In this document: positions 25,412 through 33,579 of the stretch, in pieces
Position numbering within the stretch: the first letter of the stretch is position 1
Layout: each line of letters starts with the position of its first letter
Assembly: GCA_964565775.1 (NCBI GenBank)
Contig: CAZMGB010000014.1
Coordinates: 1 to 64,000 of the forward strand
Direction of reading: 5' to 3'
Origin: CAZMGB01 sp964565775
GTDB lineage: Bacteria > Chloroflexota > Dehalococcoidia > DSTF01 > JALHUB01
Length of the DNA stretch: 64,000 nt
The notes under the pieces: generated by a model
What the model saw: the letters and a program-made list of their open reading frames with translations, nothing else
What the model was told of the DNA's origin: nothing
Databases searched by the model: none
Made by a program: the position numbers and the translations under genes

Positions 25412-25470
25412 GATGCACTACTTCTCCGGGTCCAGCCCTGCGAGCCGCGCGGTCGCCTATTCGCTCGACA

Positions 25471-25495
25471 GAAGAAGACCCCCGCTAAGGGGGCC
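25471..25495 (-). terminator. Terminator-like hairpin in the prfA leader
   Basis: On the minus strand CCCCC (25493-25489), loop TTAGC, GGGGG (25483-25479), then TCTTCTTCT. It lies between the extended -10 at 25515-25520 and the prfA start, so it may act as an attenuator, or be the terminator of hisS transcripts. Confidence 0.55.
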
Positions 25496-25514
25496 AGGCC
25501 CGGTTTCTGGGCTC

Positions 25515-25520
25515 ATTATA
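25515..25520 (-). promoter_or_regulatory. Extended -10 upstream of prfA
   Basis: Minus-strand TGCTATAAT at 25523-25515; no good -35 at 17-18 bp. Extended -10 promoters often dispense with one. Confidence 0.5.
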
Positions 25521-25558
25521 GCATTACGGCCATCAAGAGAATAAGAGCCGGTTAATCC

Positions 25559-25612
25559 CCGAAGGCCGTGCTCAAGCCTGGGCGCCGTGCCAGCCTGAAG
25601 GCTGGCCTTCGG
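25559..25612. repeat. 54-bp element with CCGAAGGCC...GGCCTTCGG ends
   Basis: Perfect nine-base terminal inverted repeats at 25559-25567 and 25604-25612 with an inner palindrome GCCAGCCTGAAGGCTGGC. Same ends as the element at 4498-4579. Located between hisS and prfA. Confidence 0.7.
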
Positions 25613-25706
25613 AGATCAGTCCCTCGATGTGTCGGTCTGTTGTCTCAACGACCGCAGGCCTCGCCTTCGGAATCCTGGCGGGCGGGATTCCTTGAAGTGG
25701 GCAGCC

Positions 25707-27008
25707 CTATCGCGTCAGCCTGGCGAGGCGCGGCACGACCTCCGAGCGGGGAATGGTCTCCTGCTCGCCCGTCGTCATGTCGCGAAGGACGACCGTGTCG
25801 CTTGCCAGCTCCTCGTCCCCGAGGATGAGGACCCGCCGGATGCCGAGGGCGTCCGCGTGGCGCATCTGCGCCTTGAGGCTGCGCCCGCCGACGGCGGCCA
25901 GGGCCGAGATGCCCTTCTCGCGCAGGGAGGAGGCGAGCCGGAGAGCGGGCCCGCTGCCGGCGCTGGACTGATAGGCGACGTAGGCGGCCGGCTCCGGGAT
26001 CGGCGGCACGGGGGCCGACTGCTTCTTCAGGCGCGTGATGATCCGCTCCAGACCGGCGGCGAAGCCGATGGCGGGGGTCGGCTTGCCGCCCAGCAGCTCG
26101 ATGAGGCCGTCGTAGCGGCCGCCGCCACCGAGGGAGCTCTGGCTGCCTTCGCCGGGCGGCGTTAGCTCGAAGACAGTGCGCGTGTAGTAGTCGAGCCCCC
26201 GGGCCAGTCTGGGATTGAGGACGTAGGGGACGCCCAGCTCGTCGAGGTACCGCCTGACGGCATCGAAGTGGGCGCGGCAGTCCGCGCAGAGGTGGTCGAG
26301 GACGGAAGGCGCGCCGGAAGTGACAGGCCCCTCCATGTCCGTCTTGCAGTCGAGCAGGCGCATGATGTTCGTGTGGTAGCGGCGCTGGCAGTCGTGACAG
26401 AGCCGGTCGAGCTTGTCGGCGTAGTACGAGCGCAGCGCCTCTTGATAGGCGGGCCGGCAGGTCGGGTCGCCGATGCTGTCGAGTTCGACGCGCAGGTCAC
26501 CGAGGCCCAGGCGGCCGTAGAAGTCCCAGGCCAGTGCGATGCACTCGGCGTCGAGGGATGGGTCACCTTCGCCGATCGCCTCGCAGCCGAACTGCGTGAA
26601 CTGGCGGTAGCGTCCGGCCTGAGGGCGCTGGTAGCGAAAGGTCGGCCCCCAGTACCAGACGCGCAGGGGCCGAGGGCGGCTGTGCAGGCCGTGCTGAAGA
26701 TAGGCGCGGCAGATGTTGGCCGTCCACTCGGGACGCAGCGCAAGCTTCTGGCGGCTGCGATCGCTGAAGACGTACATCTCCTTCTCGACGATGTCGGTGG
26801 CTTCACCGACAGTGCGAAAGAACAAGCTGGCGTCCTCGAACACCGGCGTCTCCATCCGGCGGTAGCCGAAGAGCCCGCACGTCTCCTGGGCGGTGTCATA
26901 GACGAAGCGCCAGTAGGGCTCGTCCTCCGGCAGGACGTCAAGGGTGCCTCTAGGGGCGGCGTAGGAGCGAGATGTTTGAGCCTTGGATGGCGGATTCGGG
27001 TGCTTCAT
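25707..27008 (-). CDS. hisS: Histidyl-tRNA synthetase
   Basis: Class II synthetase for tRNA-His. 433 residues. His-specific motifs are GLDYYTRTVFE and GGGGRYDGL; motif 2 is the FRYQRPQAGRYRQFTQFGCE stretch. The usual RPEGTA of motif 2 region reads RPEWTA at 92-97. The anticodon-binding domain occupies about 330-425. ATG at 27008 starts a few bases after its promoter, so the message would be leaderless. Confidence 0.94.
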   Translation of the reverse strand: MKHPNPPSKAQTSRSYAAPRGTLDVLPEDEPYWRFVYDTAQETCGLFGYRRMETPVFEDASLFFRTVGEATDIVEKEMYVFSDRSRQKLALRPEWTANICRAYLQHGLHSRPRPLRVWYWGPTFRYQRPQAGRYRQFTQFGCEAIGEGDPSLDAECIALAWDFYGRLGLGDLRVELDSIGDPTCRPAYQEALRSYYADKLDRLCHDCQRRYHTNIMRLLDCKTDMEGPVTSGAPSVLDHLCADCRAHFDAVRRYLDELGVPYVLNPRLARGLDYYTRTVFELTPPGEGSQSSLGGGGRYDGLIELLGGKPTPAIGFAAGLERIITRLKKQSAPVPPIPEPAAYVAYQSSAGSGPALRLASSLREKGISALAAVGGRSLKAQMRHADALGIRRVLILGDEELASDTVVLRDMTTGEQETIPRSEVVPRLARLTR

Positions 27009-27018
27009 GGCTCAGCCC

Positions 27019-27047
27019 AGTATACAGAAGGGCCGACAAGCTCGTAA
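27019..27047 (-). promoter_or_regulatory. Promoter of hisS
   Basis: Minus strand TTACGA, 17 bp, TATACT (27024-27019). The -10 ends eleven bases before the ATG. Confidence 0.5.
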
Positions 27048-27075
27048 AGGACGACTCCGCGGCCCTCAGCGGGGC

Positions 27076-27105
27076 TTGTCGTGGCGAGATCGGGACAGAT
27101 ATGCT
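27076..27105 (+). promoter_or_regulatory. Possible promoter of rel
   Basis: TTGTCG at 27076-27081, 18-bp spacer, TATGCT at 27100-27105; ATG of rel is at 27144. Confidence 0.45.
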
Positions 27106-27143
27106 AAATTAGTGAGACAGGGGGCCAATTTAACATAAGTCCC

Positions 27144-29321
27144 ATGGATGTCAGCGATCTTCTGGCCAGGGTAGGGGAATATCTTCCAGAGAAGAAGCTC
27201 GGCCTCATAGAGAAGGCCTACGAGTTTGCTGCCCAGTGCCACCAAGGCCAGGTGCGCAAGTCCGGCGACCCCTTTATCGTCCATCCTCTCGATGCGGCGA
27301 TGACCGTTGCCAGCCTTCAGTTGGACGCGACGGCTGTCGCTGCCGGGCTGCTGCACGATGTCCAGGAAGACTGCGGCATCCCCAACGAGGAGCTGGCCAG
27401 CCGCTTCGGACGCGACGTGGCGCAACTGGTGGACGGCGCCACCAAGCTCGACCGCATCACCTGGCGCCCCTCTCCCGAAAGTAAGGGCGACCAGGATATG
27501 CACGCCGAGAACCTGCGCAAGATGTTCCTGGCGATGGCCGAGGACATCCGGGTTGTCATAATCAAGCTGGCGGATCGTCTCCACAACATGCGTACGCTGG
27601 ATGCGCTCGCGCCGGAGAAGAGGCGACGCATCGCCCAGGAGACGATGGAGATCTACGCTCCCCTTGCCGCTCGGCTCGGCATCTGGCAGATCACGCGTGA
27701 GCTGGAGGACCTCTCCTTCCAGCATCTCCAGCCCGAGCGCTATCGAGAGGTTGCCGATCTTCTCGCTTCTCGGCGGGTCTCCCACGAGCGCTACATCTCC
27801 CAGGTGGAGAAGATCGTAAGCAAGGAGCTCAGCAAGGCGGGCATCAAGGCCGAAGTGCAGGGACGTGCCAAGCACATCTACAGCATCTATCAGAAGATGG
27901 AGAAGTACGCGGCGCAAGGGAAGACCTTCGACGAGATCTACGACCTGATGGCCCTTCGTGTCCTGGTGGATACGGTCGCTGACTGCTACAACGCCCTGGG
28001 AGTGATACACGGCCTCTGGCGGCCCATCCCCGGCCAGTTCGACGACTACGTGGCGAATCCCAAGGAGAGCCTCTACCAATCGCTGCACACCACCGTTCTC
28101 TGTCTGGGCGCCCGGCCGCTGGAAGTGCAGATACGGACGCACGACATGCACCGCGCGGCTGAATACGGCGTGGCGGTCCACTGGCGCTACAAGGAGGGCG
28201 GGAAACGCGACCAGCGGTACGAGGAGCGCATGTCCTGGATCCGGCAACTCCTTGAGTGGCAACGCGACCTTTCGGGGGCCGACGAGTTCGTGGAGTCGGT
28301 GAAGGCCGATTTCTTCCAGGACCAGGTGTTCGTCTACACCCCTAAAGGTGAGGTCAAGGACCTGCCGATGGGCTCCACCCCCATCGACTTCGCGTTCCGT
28401 ATCCACACGGACATCGGCTATCACTGCATCGGCGGCCGCGTGAACGGACGTCTCGTGCCCCTGAACTATCAGCTCCAGAACGGAGACGTAGTCGAGATCA
28501 TGACGGGCAGGGCGTCGAGGGGGCCGTCGAGGGACTGGCTCAACCCCAATCTGGGCTATGTGAAGACGAGCAGCGCCCGTGAGAAAGTCCGGCAGTGGTT
28601 CAAGAAGCAGGAGCGGGCGGACAACATCGAGCGCGGCCGAGAGCTGCTGGAGCGAGAGGTGCGCCGCCTCGGGCTCGCGGCGAGTGAGTGCCAGGCGACC
28701 CTCCTGGAGCAGTTCCGCTACGAGGACTGGGACGATTTCCTGGCTGCGCTCGGATATGGGGGTGTCAGCCTCCACCAGGTGGCGATTAAGCTGGCAGCCC
28801 TTATCGAGAAGGAGGAGGAGCCGGCCGTGGCCACGGCGCAGGCTCCGGCGGCACCCGTCTACGCGCCGGGCATTCAGGTCCTCGGCACCGGCGACCTGCT
28901 CACCCAACTGGCACGCTGCTGCAACCCCGTCCCGGGCGACCCGATCATCGGCTATGTGACGCGCAGCCGGGGGGTAAGCGTGCACAGGGCCGATTGTCAC
29001 AACGTGCTGAACGCAGAAGAAAGGGAGCGGCTGGTGGAGGTAGAGTGGGGGCGGACGGGCCAGCTCTACCCGGTCGCAGTTCATATCGAGGCGTGGGACC
29101 GCGTGGGCCTGATGCGCGACATCAGCACGATGGTGGCCGCGGAGCAAGTCAACATGGTGGGCGTCCGCACCCAGGAGCACGGCGACCGCACGGTCAGCGT
29201 CTACATCACGTTGGAGACGACCGGCGTGGAGCAGCTAACGCGTCTCCTCAGCAGGTTGGAGTCGGTGCGCGGCGTACAATCGGTGAGCCGGGCGATGGAG
29301 GCTTCCCGCCGCGAGGCGTAG
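27144..29321 (+). CDS. rel: Bifunctional (p)ppGpp synthase/hydrolase
   Basis: Stringent-response enzyme that makes and degrades (p)ppGpp. 725 residues. HD hydrolase domain with intact metal motif LLHDVQED at 69-76; synthetase domain with YDLMALRVLVD and EYGVAVHWRYKEG; TGS domain around 390-450 (VFVYTPKGEVKDLPMGSTPI); zinc-finger-like region with LLTQLARCCNPVPGD; ACT domain at the C-terminus. Intact HD and synthetase motifs suggest both activities. It is divergent from hisS. Confidence 0.95.
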   Translation: MDVSDLLARVGEYLPEKKLGLIEKAYEFAAQCHQGQVRKSGDPFIVHPLDAAMTVASLQLDATAVAAGLLHDVQEDCGIPNEELASRFGRDVAQLVDGATKLDRITWRPSPESKGDQDMHAENLRKMFLAMAEDIRVVIIKLADRLHNMRTLDALAPEKRRRIAQETMEIYAPLAARLGIWQITRELEDLSFQHLQPERYREVADLLASRRVSHERYISQVEKIVSKELSKAGIKAEVQGRAKHIYSIYQKMEKYAAQGKTFDEIYDLMALRVLVDTVADCYNALGVIHGLWRPIPGQFDDYVANPKESLYQSLHTTVLCLGARPLEVQIRTHDMHRAAEYGVAVHWRYKEGGKRDQRYEERMSWIRQLLEWQRDLSGADEFVESVKADFFQDQVFVYTPKGEVKDLPMGSTPIDFAFRIHTDIGYHCIGGRVNGRLVPLNYQLQNGDVVEIMTGRASRGPSRDWLNPNLGYVKTSSAREKVRQWFKKQERADNIERGRELLEREVRRLGLAASECQATLLEQFRYEDWDDFLAALGYGGVSLHQVAIKLAALIEKEEEPAVATAQAPAAPVYAPGIQVLGTGDLLTQLARCCNPVPGDPIIGYVTRSRGVSVHRADCHNVLNAEERERLVEVEWGRTGQLYPVAVHIEAWDRVGLMRDISTMVAAEQVNMVGVRTQEHGDRTVSVYITLETTGVEQLTRLLSRLESVRGVQSVSRAMEASRREA

Positions 29322-29345
29322 TCGCCACCGTGGTACGGCGAAGGA

Positions 29346-29372
29346 GAAGGCCGGGCTCAGAGCCTGGCCTTC
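29346..29372 (+). repeat. Hairpin after rel
   Basis: GAAGGCC (29346-29352) and GGCCTTC (29366-29372) enclose GGGCTCAGAGCCT. The arms match the CCGAAGGCC family of repeats. No T tract follows, so a role as terminator is uncertain. Confidence 0.45.
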
Positions 29373-29449
29373 GCGCGTAACGACGCTCTGCAGGCGGGAA
29401 CGGGAGCTTCCCCAGCCGAGGCTCTCCTTGCTATCATGCCGACGGAGCC

Positions 29450-30364
29450 GTGGGGCCGGGCGCATCGAAAGCCCTCCAGTGTGCGTCTTGCGCGATGGCG
29501 GTGAACGACTCGTTCCGCAGGGAGGGGCCGTTGCCAGGACCGGGGTCCGGCGTCGGAGGGGCCGCTCTGCCCGACTACTCGTTTTCCCTCGCGTTTGCGC
29601 CGCGCTTCCTGCCGCCGCTTCTCTTGGGGAAGAGGGCCTCGTTCGCCGGACACGGCGAATGGCTGCTCGCCCGCGTCGGGCTGTCCCCCGTCGTCGAAGG
29701 GGAGGAGAAGATCCCGCCGGAAGGCCCCTTGGTGATCGTCGTCAACCACTACCAGAGGAAGGGCCGCTGGGTCGGCTGGAACAGCTACCTCATCTCCGTG
29801 GTCGTCGCCCGCCACCGACCGGGCACGGAGGTCCATTGGGTGATGAATGAAGGCTTCGCGAGGCGGGCCCGCGGCGCCATTCCCTGGCCCAGATGGTTCC
29901 TGCGCTGGCTCTTCCGACGCATCGGCCGAATGTACGGCCACGTCCTCGTGCCCATTGACGTCGACGACACGACAGGCCGGGCCAGGGCTGCGCGGGAGAT
30001 GACTGAGCTGGTCAGCCCGCGTGCGCCCGAAAAGAGGGGTGCGATACTGGGCATCTTCCCGGAGGCCCGCAACAGTCCGAGCGGCCTGGCCGAGCCTCCG
30101 CCGGGCGTTGCCGGGCTGGTGAGGGTGCTTGCCCGTCGCGGCGTTCCCTTTCTGCCGGCGGGCGTCTTCGAGGTGGAAGGCATCTCTCACCTGACCTTCG
30201 GCGATCTCGTCGACATCGGCCCGCAAGCCGTCGCGGATGGCGCCGGGGCCGAGAGCGCTGTCCGATCGCTCATGGTGGCCATCGGCCGCCTGCTGCCGCC
30301 GGAGATGTGGGGTGCCTACGCCGCGGAGATCGAGGCGTCGCTGGCGAGAGAGCCGCGTCGGTGA
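29450..30364 (+). CDS. PlsC-like acyltransferase-fold protein
   Basis: 304 residues from GTG 29450; ATG 29494 (290 residues) is an alternative and neither has a clear ribosome site. The region 78-240 resembles 1-acylglycerol-3-phosphate acyltransferases: LVIVVNHYQRKG corresponds to the NHx4D block and GIFPEARNSPSG to the FPEGxRS block. The catalytic Asp of NHx4D is replaced by Gly 105, so activity is doubtful or differs. A TATCAT box at 29432-29437 could be its -10. It stands alone between rel and a small membrane protein on the other strand. Confidence 0.65.
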   Translation: MGPGASKALQCASCAMAVNDSFRREGPLPGPGSGVGGAALPDYSFSLAFAPRFLPPLLLGKRASFAGHGEWLLARVGLSPVVEGEEKIPPEGPLVIVVNHYQRKGRWVGWNSYLISVVVARHRPGTEVHWVMNEGFARRARGAIPWPRWFLRWLFRRIGRMYGHVLVPIDVDDTTGRARAAREMTELVSPRAPEKRGAILGIFPEARNSPSGLAEPPPGVAGLVRVLARRGVPFLPAGVFEVEGISHLTFGDLVDIGPQAVADGAGAESAVRSLMVAIGRLLPPEMWGAYAAEIEASLAREPRR

Positions 30365-30409
30365 AGCAAACGGGCGCGTCTACGCAAGGAAGGAAGCCCT
30401 GCGCGGCAT

Positions 30410-30742
30410 TCAGCGAAGGGAAAGGGCGAGGACATAGGCGATCAGCCCCACGAGGACGGCGATGACCCCGAACCAGAACAGCGCCAGGCCCACGTCGAGC
30501 CCGACGTGGTCGACGGCGGCCCACGAGCGCTTTCGGCACGACGGGCAGCGCAGGTACTTGAAGCCGCCGGTCGGCGTCGGCCACTGCGGGCTCACAAGAT
30601 TCATGGCGAGCGAGATCGCGAACTCGTGTCCGCAGCCGCGACAGTGATAGGTGTCTGCGCGCCTGGTCCACGCCACGAGCAGCACCAGCGCCGCGGTCAA
30701 GGTCAGCGCAACCAGTAAAGCTAGAATGATCGCCACAATCAT
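30410..30742 (-). CDS. Two-TM membrane protein with a zinc ribbon
   Basis: 110 residues from ATG 30742; longer upstream extensions are Arg/Pro-rich and unlikely. A first membrane helix (about 2-24) and a last one (about 88-108) flank a soluble region with CRGCGHEF and CPSCRKRSW, a four-Cys zinc ribbon. Function unknown. It is convergent with the acyltransferase-like gene. Confidence 0.6.
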   Translation of the reverse strand: MIVAIILALLVALTLTAALVLLVAWTRRADTYHCRGCGHEFAISLAMNLVSPQWPTPTGGFKYLRCPSCRKRSWAAVDHVGLDVGLALFWFGVIAVLVGLIAYVLALSLR

Positions 30743-30977
30743 GTCGAGACCCACACAGTCCGGCGCCGGCGGCCGCGGGAGACCGACGCGGCCCGTTGAA
30801 CCAGAGTCACATCTCCGGGCCCGCTCCGTCAAGTGGGTGCTGGCATGCCTTCCCTGACGATGCCTTGCCTGCTATGATTGGCCGCGAAACGCCCGCAGTC
30901 GACAACCCGGGGAGGGGCCGTCAGCCCTGTCCGGTTCTTTGCTGCCCCTATCATTGGGGTGACGCGCAGGGAAGCGT

Positions 30978-32504
30978 ATGCTCGCCAAGATTATCTCCGG
31001 CGCTGTGGTCGGCCTCGAGGGGGCCCTGGTGGAGGTCGAGGTCGACATCGCCTCGGGGATGCCGGCGTTTCACATCGTCGGGCTGCCCGACGCAGCCGTG
31101 CAGGAGGCGAAGGAGCGCGTGCGCTCGGCGGTGCGCAACTCCGGCTTCCGATTCCCCAGCAAGCGCATCACTGTCAACCTGGCGCCGGCGGACCTGCGCA
31201 AGGAGGGCCCCTCCTACGACCTGCCTATGGCCGTTGGCATCCTCGTCGCCTCGGAGCAGCTCGTAGCCGACGTGTCGCAGGGCCTCTACCTGGGCGAGCT
31301 CTCGCTCGACGGGCAGGTGCGCCACGCCCACGGCGTCCTGCCGATGGTGGCGCTGGCGAAGGAGAAGGGGCTCGAGCACGTCTTCGTGCCGCAGGAGGAT
31401 CTGCGGGAAGCCACCCTCATCGCCGGCTCGAAGATCTATCCCGTCAACAGCCTCGCCCGGCTCGTGGCGCACCTCCGGGGTCTGGAGCCGATATCGCCCG
31501 TCGTCAGCGAGGGCGTCTTCGTCGAGGGCGAGCCGTCATTCGAGGGCACGGACTTCTCCGACATCAAGGGGCAGGAGCACGTCAAGCGGGCGCTGGAGGT
31601 GGCGGCGGCGGGCGGCCACAACGTCCTCATGACGGGGCCGCCCGGCAGCGGCAAGACGCTCCTCGCCCGCCCGCTCCCCTCGATCCTGCCCGCCATTCGC
31701 CCCGAAGAGGCGCTGGAGGTCACGCGCATCTACAGCGTCGGCGGCCTGCTGCGCCAGGACCAGCCTCTGATAGCGCAGCGGCCGTTCCGCGCGCCCCACC
31801 ACACCATCTCCCACGCGGGACTCGTCGGCGGCGGGCGCCTGCCCCGGCCCGGCGAGATCAGCCTCAGCCATCGCGGCGTCCTCTTCCTCGACGAGCTGCC
31901 GGAGTTCGGCCAGTCGATCCTGGAGGTGCTGCGTCAGCCTATGGAGGACCGTGTGGTGACGATAAGCCGCGCCCAGGGAGCGGTGACCTATCCGGCCAAC
32001 TTCATGCTCGTGGCGGCGATGAACCCCTGCCCCTGCGGCTTCTACGGCGACCCCACGAAGGAGTGCACCTGCTCGGAGTCGACGGTGAGCCGCTACCAGA
32101 AGCGCGTGTCGGGGCCGCTGCTCGACCGCATCGACATCTTCGTCGAGGTGCCGCGGGTGGAGTACGAGAAGCTGGCGGCCGATAGCCTGGGCGAGCCGTC
32201 GGCGGCGGTGCGTCAGCGGGTGCAGGCGTGCCGCGCCCGGCAGGAGCGGCGCTTCGCGGGCAGCCGCATCGCCTCCAACGCCGAGATGTCGCCGACGGAG
32301 GTGCGGGAGCACTGCCAGAGCCGGGTCGGGGAGTCGGCGCAGTCGCTGCTGCGGCTGGCGATGACGCAGCTCTCGTTCTCGGCGCGGGCGTTCCACCGGG
32401 TGCTGAAGCTGTCGCGGACGATAGCGGACCTGGTGGGGGAGGAGGAGATCGCGTCGCAGCACGTAGCGGAGGCGATCCAGTACCGCCAGCGCGTGCGGGG
32501 CTAG
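30978..32504 (+). CDS. comM: ComM/YifB-family AAA+ ATPase (Mg-chelatase-like)
   Basis: 508 residues, typical. N-terminal ChlI-like domain (MLAKIISGAVVGLEGALVEV), Walker A GPPGSGKTLL, Walker B LFLDELPEF, and the Cys motif NPCPCGFYGDPTKECTC. In competent bacteria ComM is a branch-migration helicase in recombination; other competence genes are not in view. ATG 30978 follows CAGGGAAGC. A promoter-like TATAAT follows the gene at 32541, belonging to the next gene. Confidence 0.94.
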   Translation: MLAKIISGAVVGLEGALVEVEVDIASGMPAFHIVGLPDAAVQEAKERVRSAVRNSGFRFPSKRITVNLAPADLRKEGPSYDLPMAVGILVASEQLVADVSQGLYLGELSLDGQVRHAHGVLPMVALAKEKGLEHVFVPQEDLREATLIAGSKIYPVNSLARLVAHLRGLEPISPVVSEGVFVEGEPSFEGTDFSDIKGQEHVKRALEVAAAGGHNVLMTGPPGSGKTLLARPLPSILPAIRPEEALEVTRIYSVGGLLRQDQPLIAQRPFRAPHHTISHAGLVGGGRLPRPGEISLSHRGVLFLDELPEFGQSILEVLRQPMEDRVVTISRAQGAVTYPANFMLVAAMNPCPCGFYGDPTKECTCSESTVSRYQKRVSGPLLDRIDIFVEVPRVEYEKLAADSLGEPSAAVRQRVQACRARQERRFAGSRIASNAEMSPTEVREHCQSRVGESAQSLLRLAMTQLSFSARAFHRVLKLSRTIADLVGEEEIASQHVAEAIQYRQRVRG

Positions 32505-32583
32505 GCGAGGAGAGAGCCGCCGCCCCTTGACTCGCGGGTGTATAATGCTGGTGCCCCGCTAATAGCCAGCTAGGAGGCGCGAC

Positions 32584-33513
32584 ATGGTGTTCGAGAACCT
32601 GGCCTCTTACAGGCGCTGCGCAAGTCGAATCACAGAGCGCTGGCCTGCGTTCTTGCACCTCCGTGCCGAACGACTACGTCAGCAGGAGCGGCATGGAGTC
32701 GCCGCCGAGAAGGTCGCCGAAAACATCGTCGAAGACCTTTTCACTCAGGTGCTCGACTGGTCGGTGGGTGATCTCAATAACCAGTTGGAATACGCCGATC
32801 TGGTACTCACCAAGCTCGGACTCAAGCGGCTTCTGCTGGAGATCAAACGTCCTGGAGCTCTGGCGTGGAATCTGCGCGCAGTAGAGAGGGCTCTTGGACA
32901 GGCTCGTCGGTACGCCGACGAGCAGAGGGTGAAATGCATAGGGGTGAGCGACGGATTCATGCTCTATGCGGCGGATATTGTGCATGGCGGCGTCCAGGAT
33001 CGGGCATTTGTGTCGCTCGAAAACAGGGAGGTGCCACTGGATCTCTGGTGGCTTAGCGTCGACGGTATATACCGCGAGCGCGCCAACCCTTCGGGCGCGA
33101 CGTTGAACCTTCTCCCGGACGGAGAGACACCGGAGGCGGCTGCTGTGGCCGATCTTGATGGGGCCGTGGTGCATCCGAAGTATCAGCTTCCAGCCACCTG
33201 CTTCGCCTACGTCGGCAACGCCAGTGACCCGCGTACCTGGTACCTGCCCTACCTTGAACATGATCTCAGCGTCGATAGCAAGCGGCTTCCGAAAGCGATC
33301 CAGGCGATTGTCAGTAACTATCGTGGGGCCAGGGTGACCAGCATTCCCGAGGGTGCAATCCCCGACGTTCTGGTTCGCTTGGCTGTTGCCGCGGCTCGTG
33401 TGGGCAAGCTTCCGTGTCAGCCCGGCCAAGGGGGCTCTGTCTACGTGCAACTCGTCGAGGTGTTGAACCAGCTTGCGCTTATGGATCGGGTTCAGCCAGA
33501 ACGGTATAGCTAG
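32584..33513 (+). CDS. PD-(D/E)XK nuclease-like protein (HsdR_N-type)
   Basis: 309 residues. The N-terminal half has a nuclease pattern like the N-terminal domain of type I restriction R subunits: Glu 50, then Asp 72 in YADLVLTK, then Glu 86 and Lys 88 in LLLEIKRPG. No helicase domain follows and no methylase or specificity gene is adjacent. The C-terminal part (about 180-309) is unassigned. It has a strong ribosome site, AGGAGG, seven bases before ATG 32584 and a TATAAT box at 32541-32546. GC is lower than in comM. It may be a remnant or a free-standing defence protein. Confidence 0.65.
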   Translation: MVFENLASYRRCASRITERWPAFLHLRAERLRQQERHGVAAEKVAENIVEDLFTQVLDWSVGDLNNQLEYADLVLTKLGLKRLLLEIKRPGALAWNLRAVERALGQARRYADEQRVKCIGVSDGFMLYAADIVHGGVQDRAFVSLENREVPLDLWWLSVDGIYRERANPSGATLNLLPDGETPEAAAVADLDGAVVHPKYQLPATCFAYVGNASDPRTWYLPYLEHDLSVDSKRLPKAIQAIVSNYRGARVTSIPEGAIPDVLVRLAVAAARVGKLPCQPGQGGSVYVQLVEVLNQLALMDRVQPERYS

Positions 33514-33579
33514 CGGGCAGCACGGACAGAACCGCTTCTGCCCCCTTCCCTGCTAGTGTTTCGTCAGGAGGTGACTCTC

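Noticed and set aside
32527..32546. TTGACT and TATAAT upstream of the PD-(D/E)XK gene as a promoter pair
   Set aside because: The spacer is only 8 bp, too short for one promoter. The TATAAT alone may still act.
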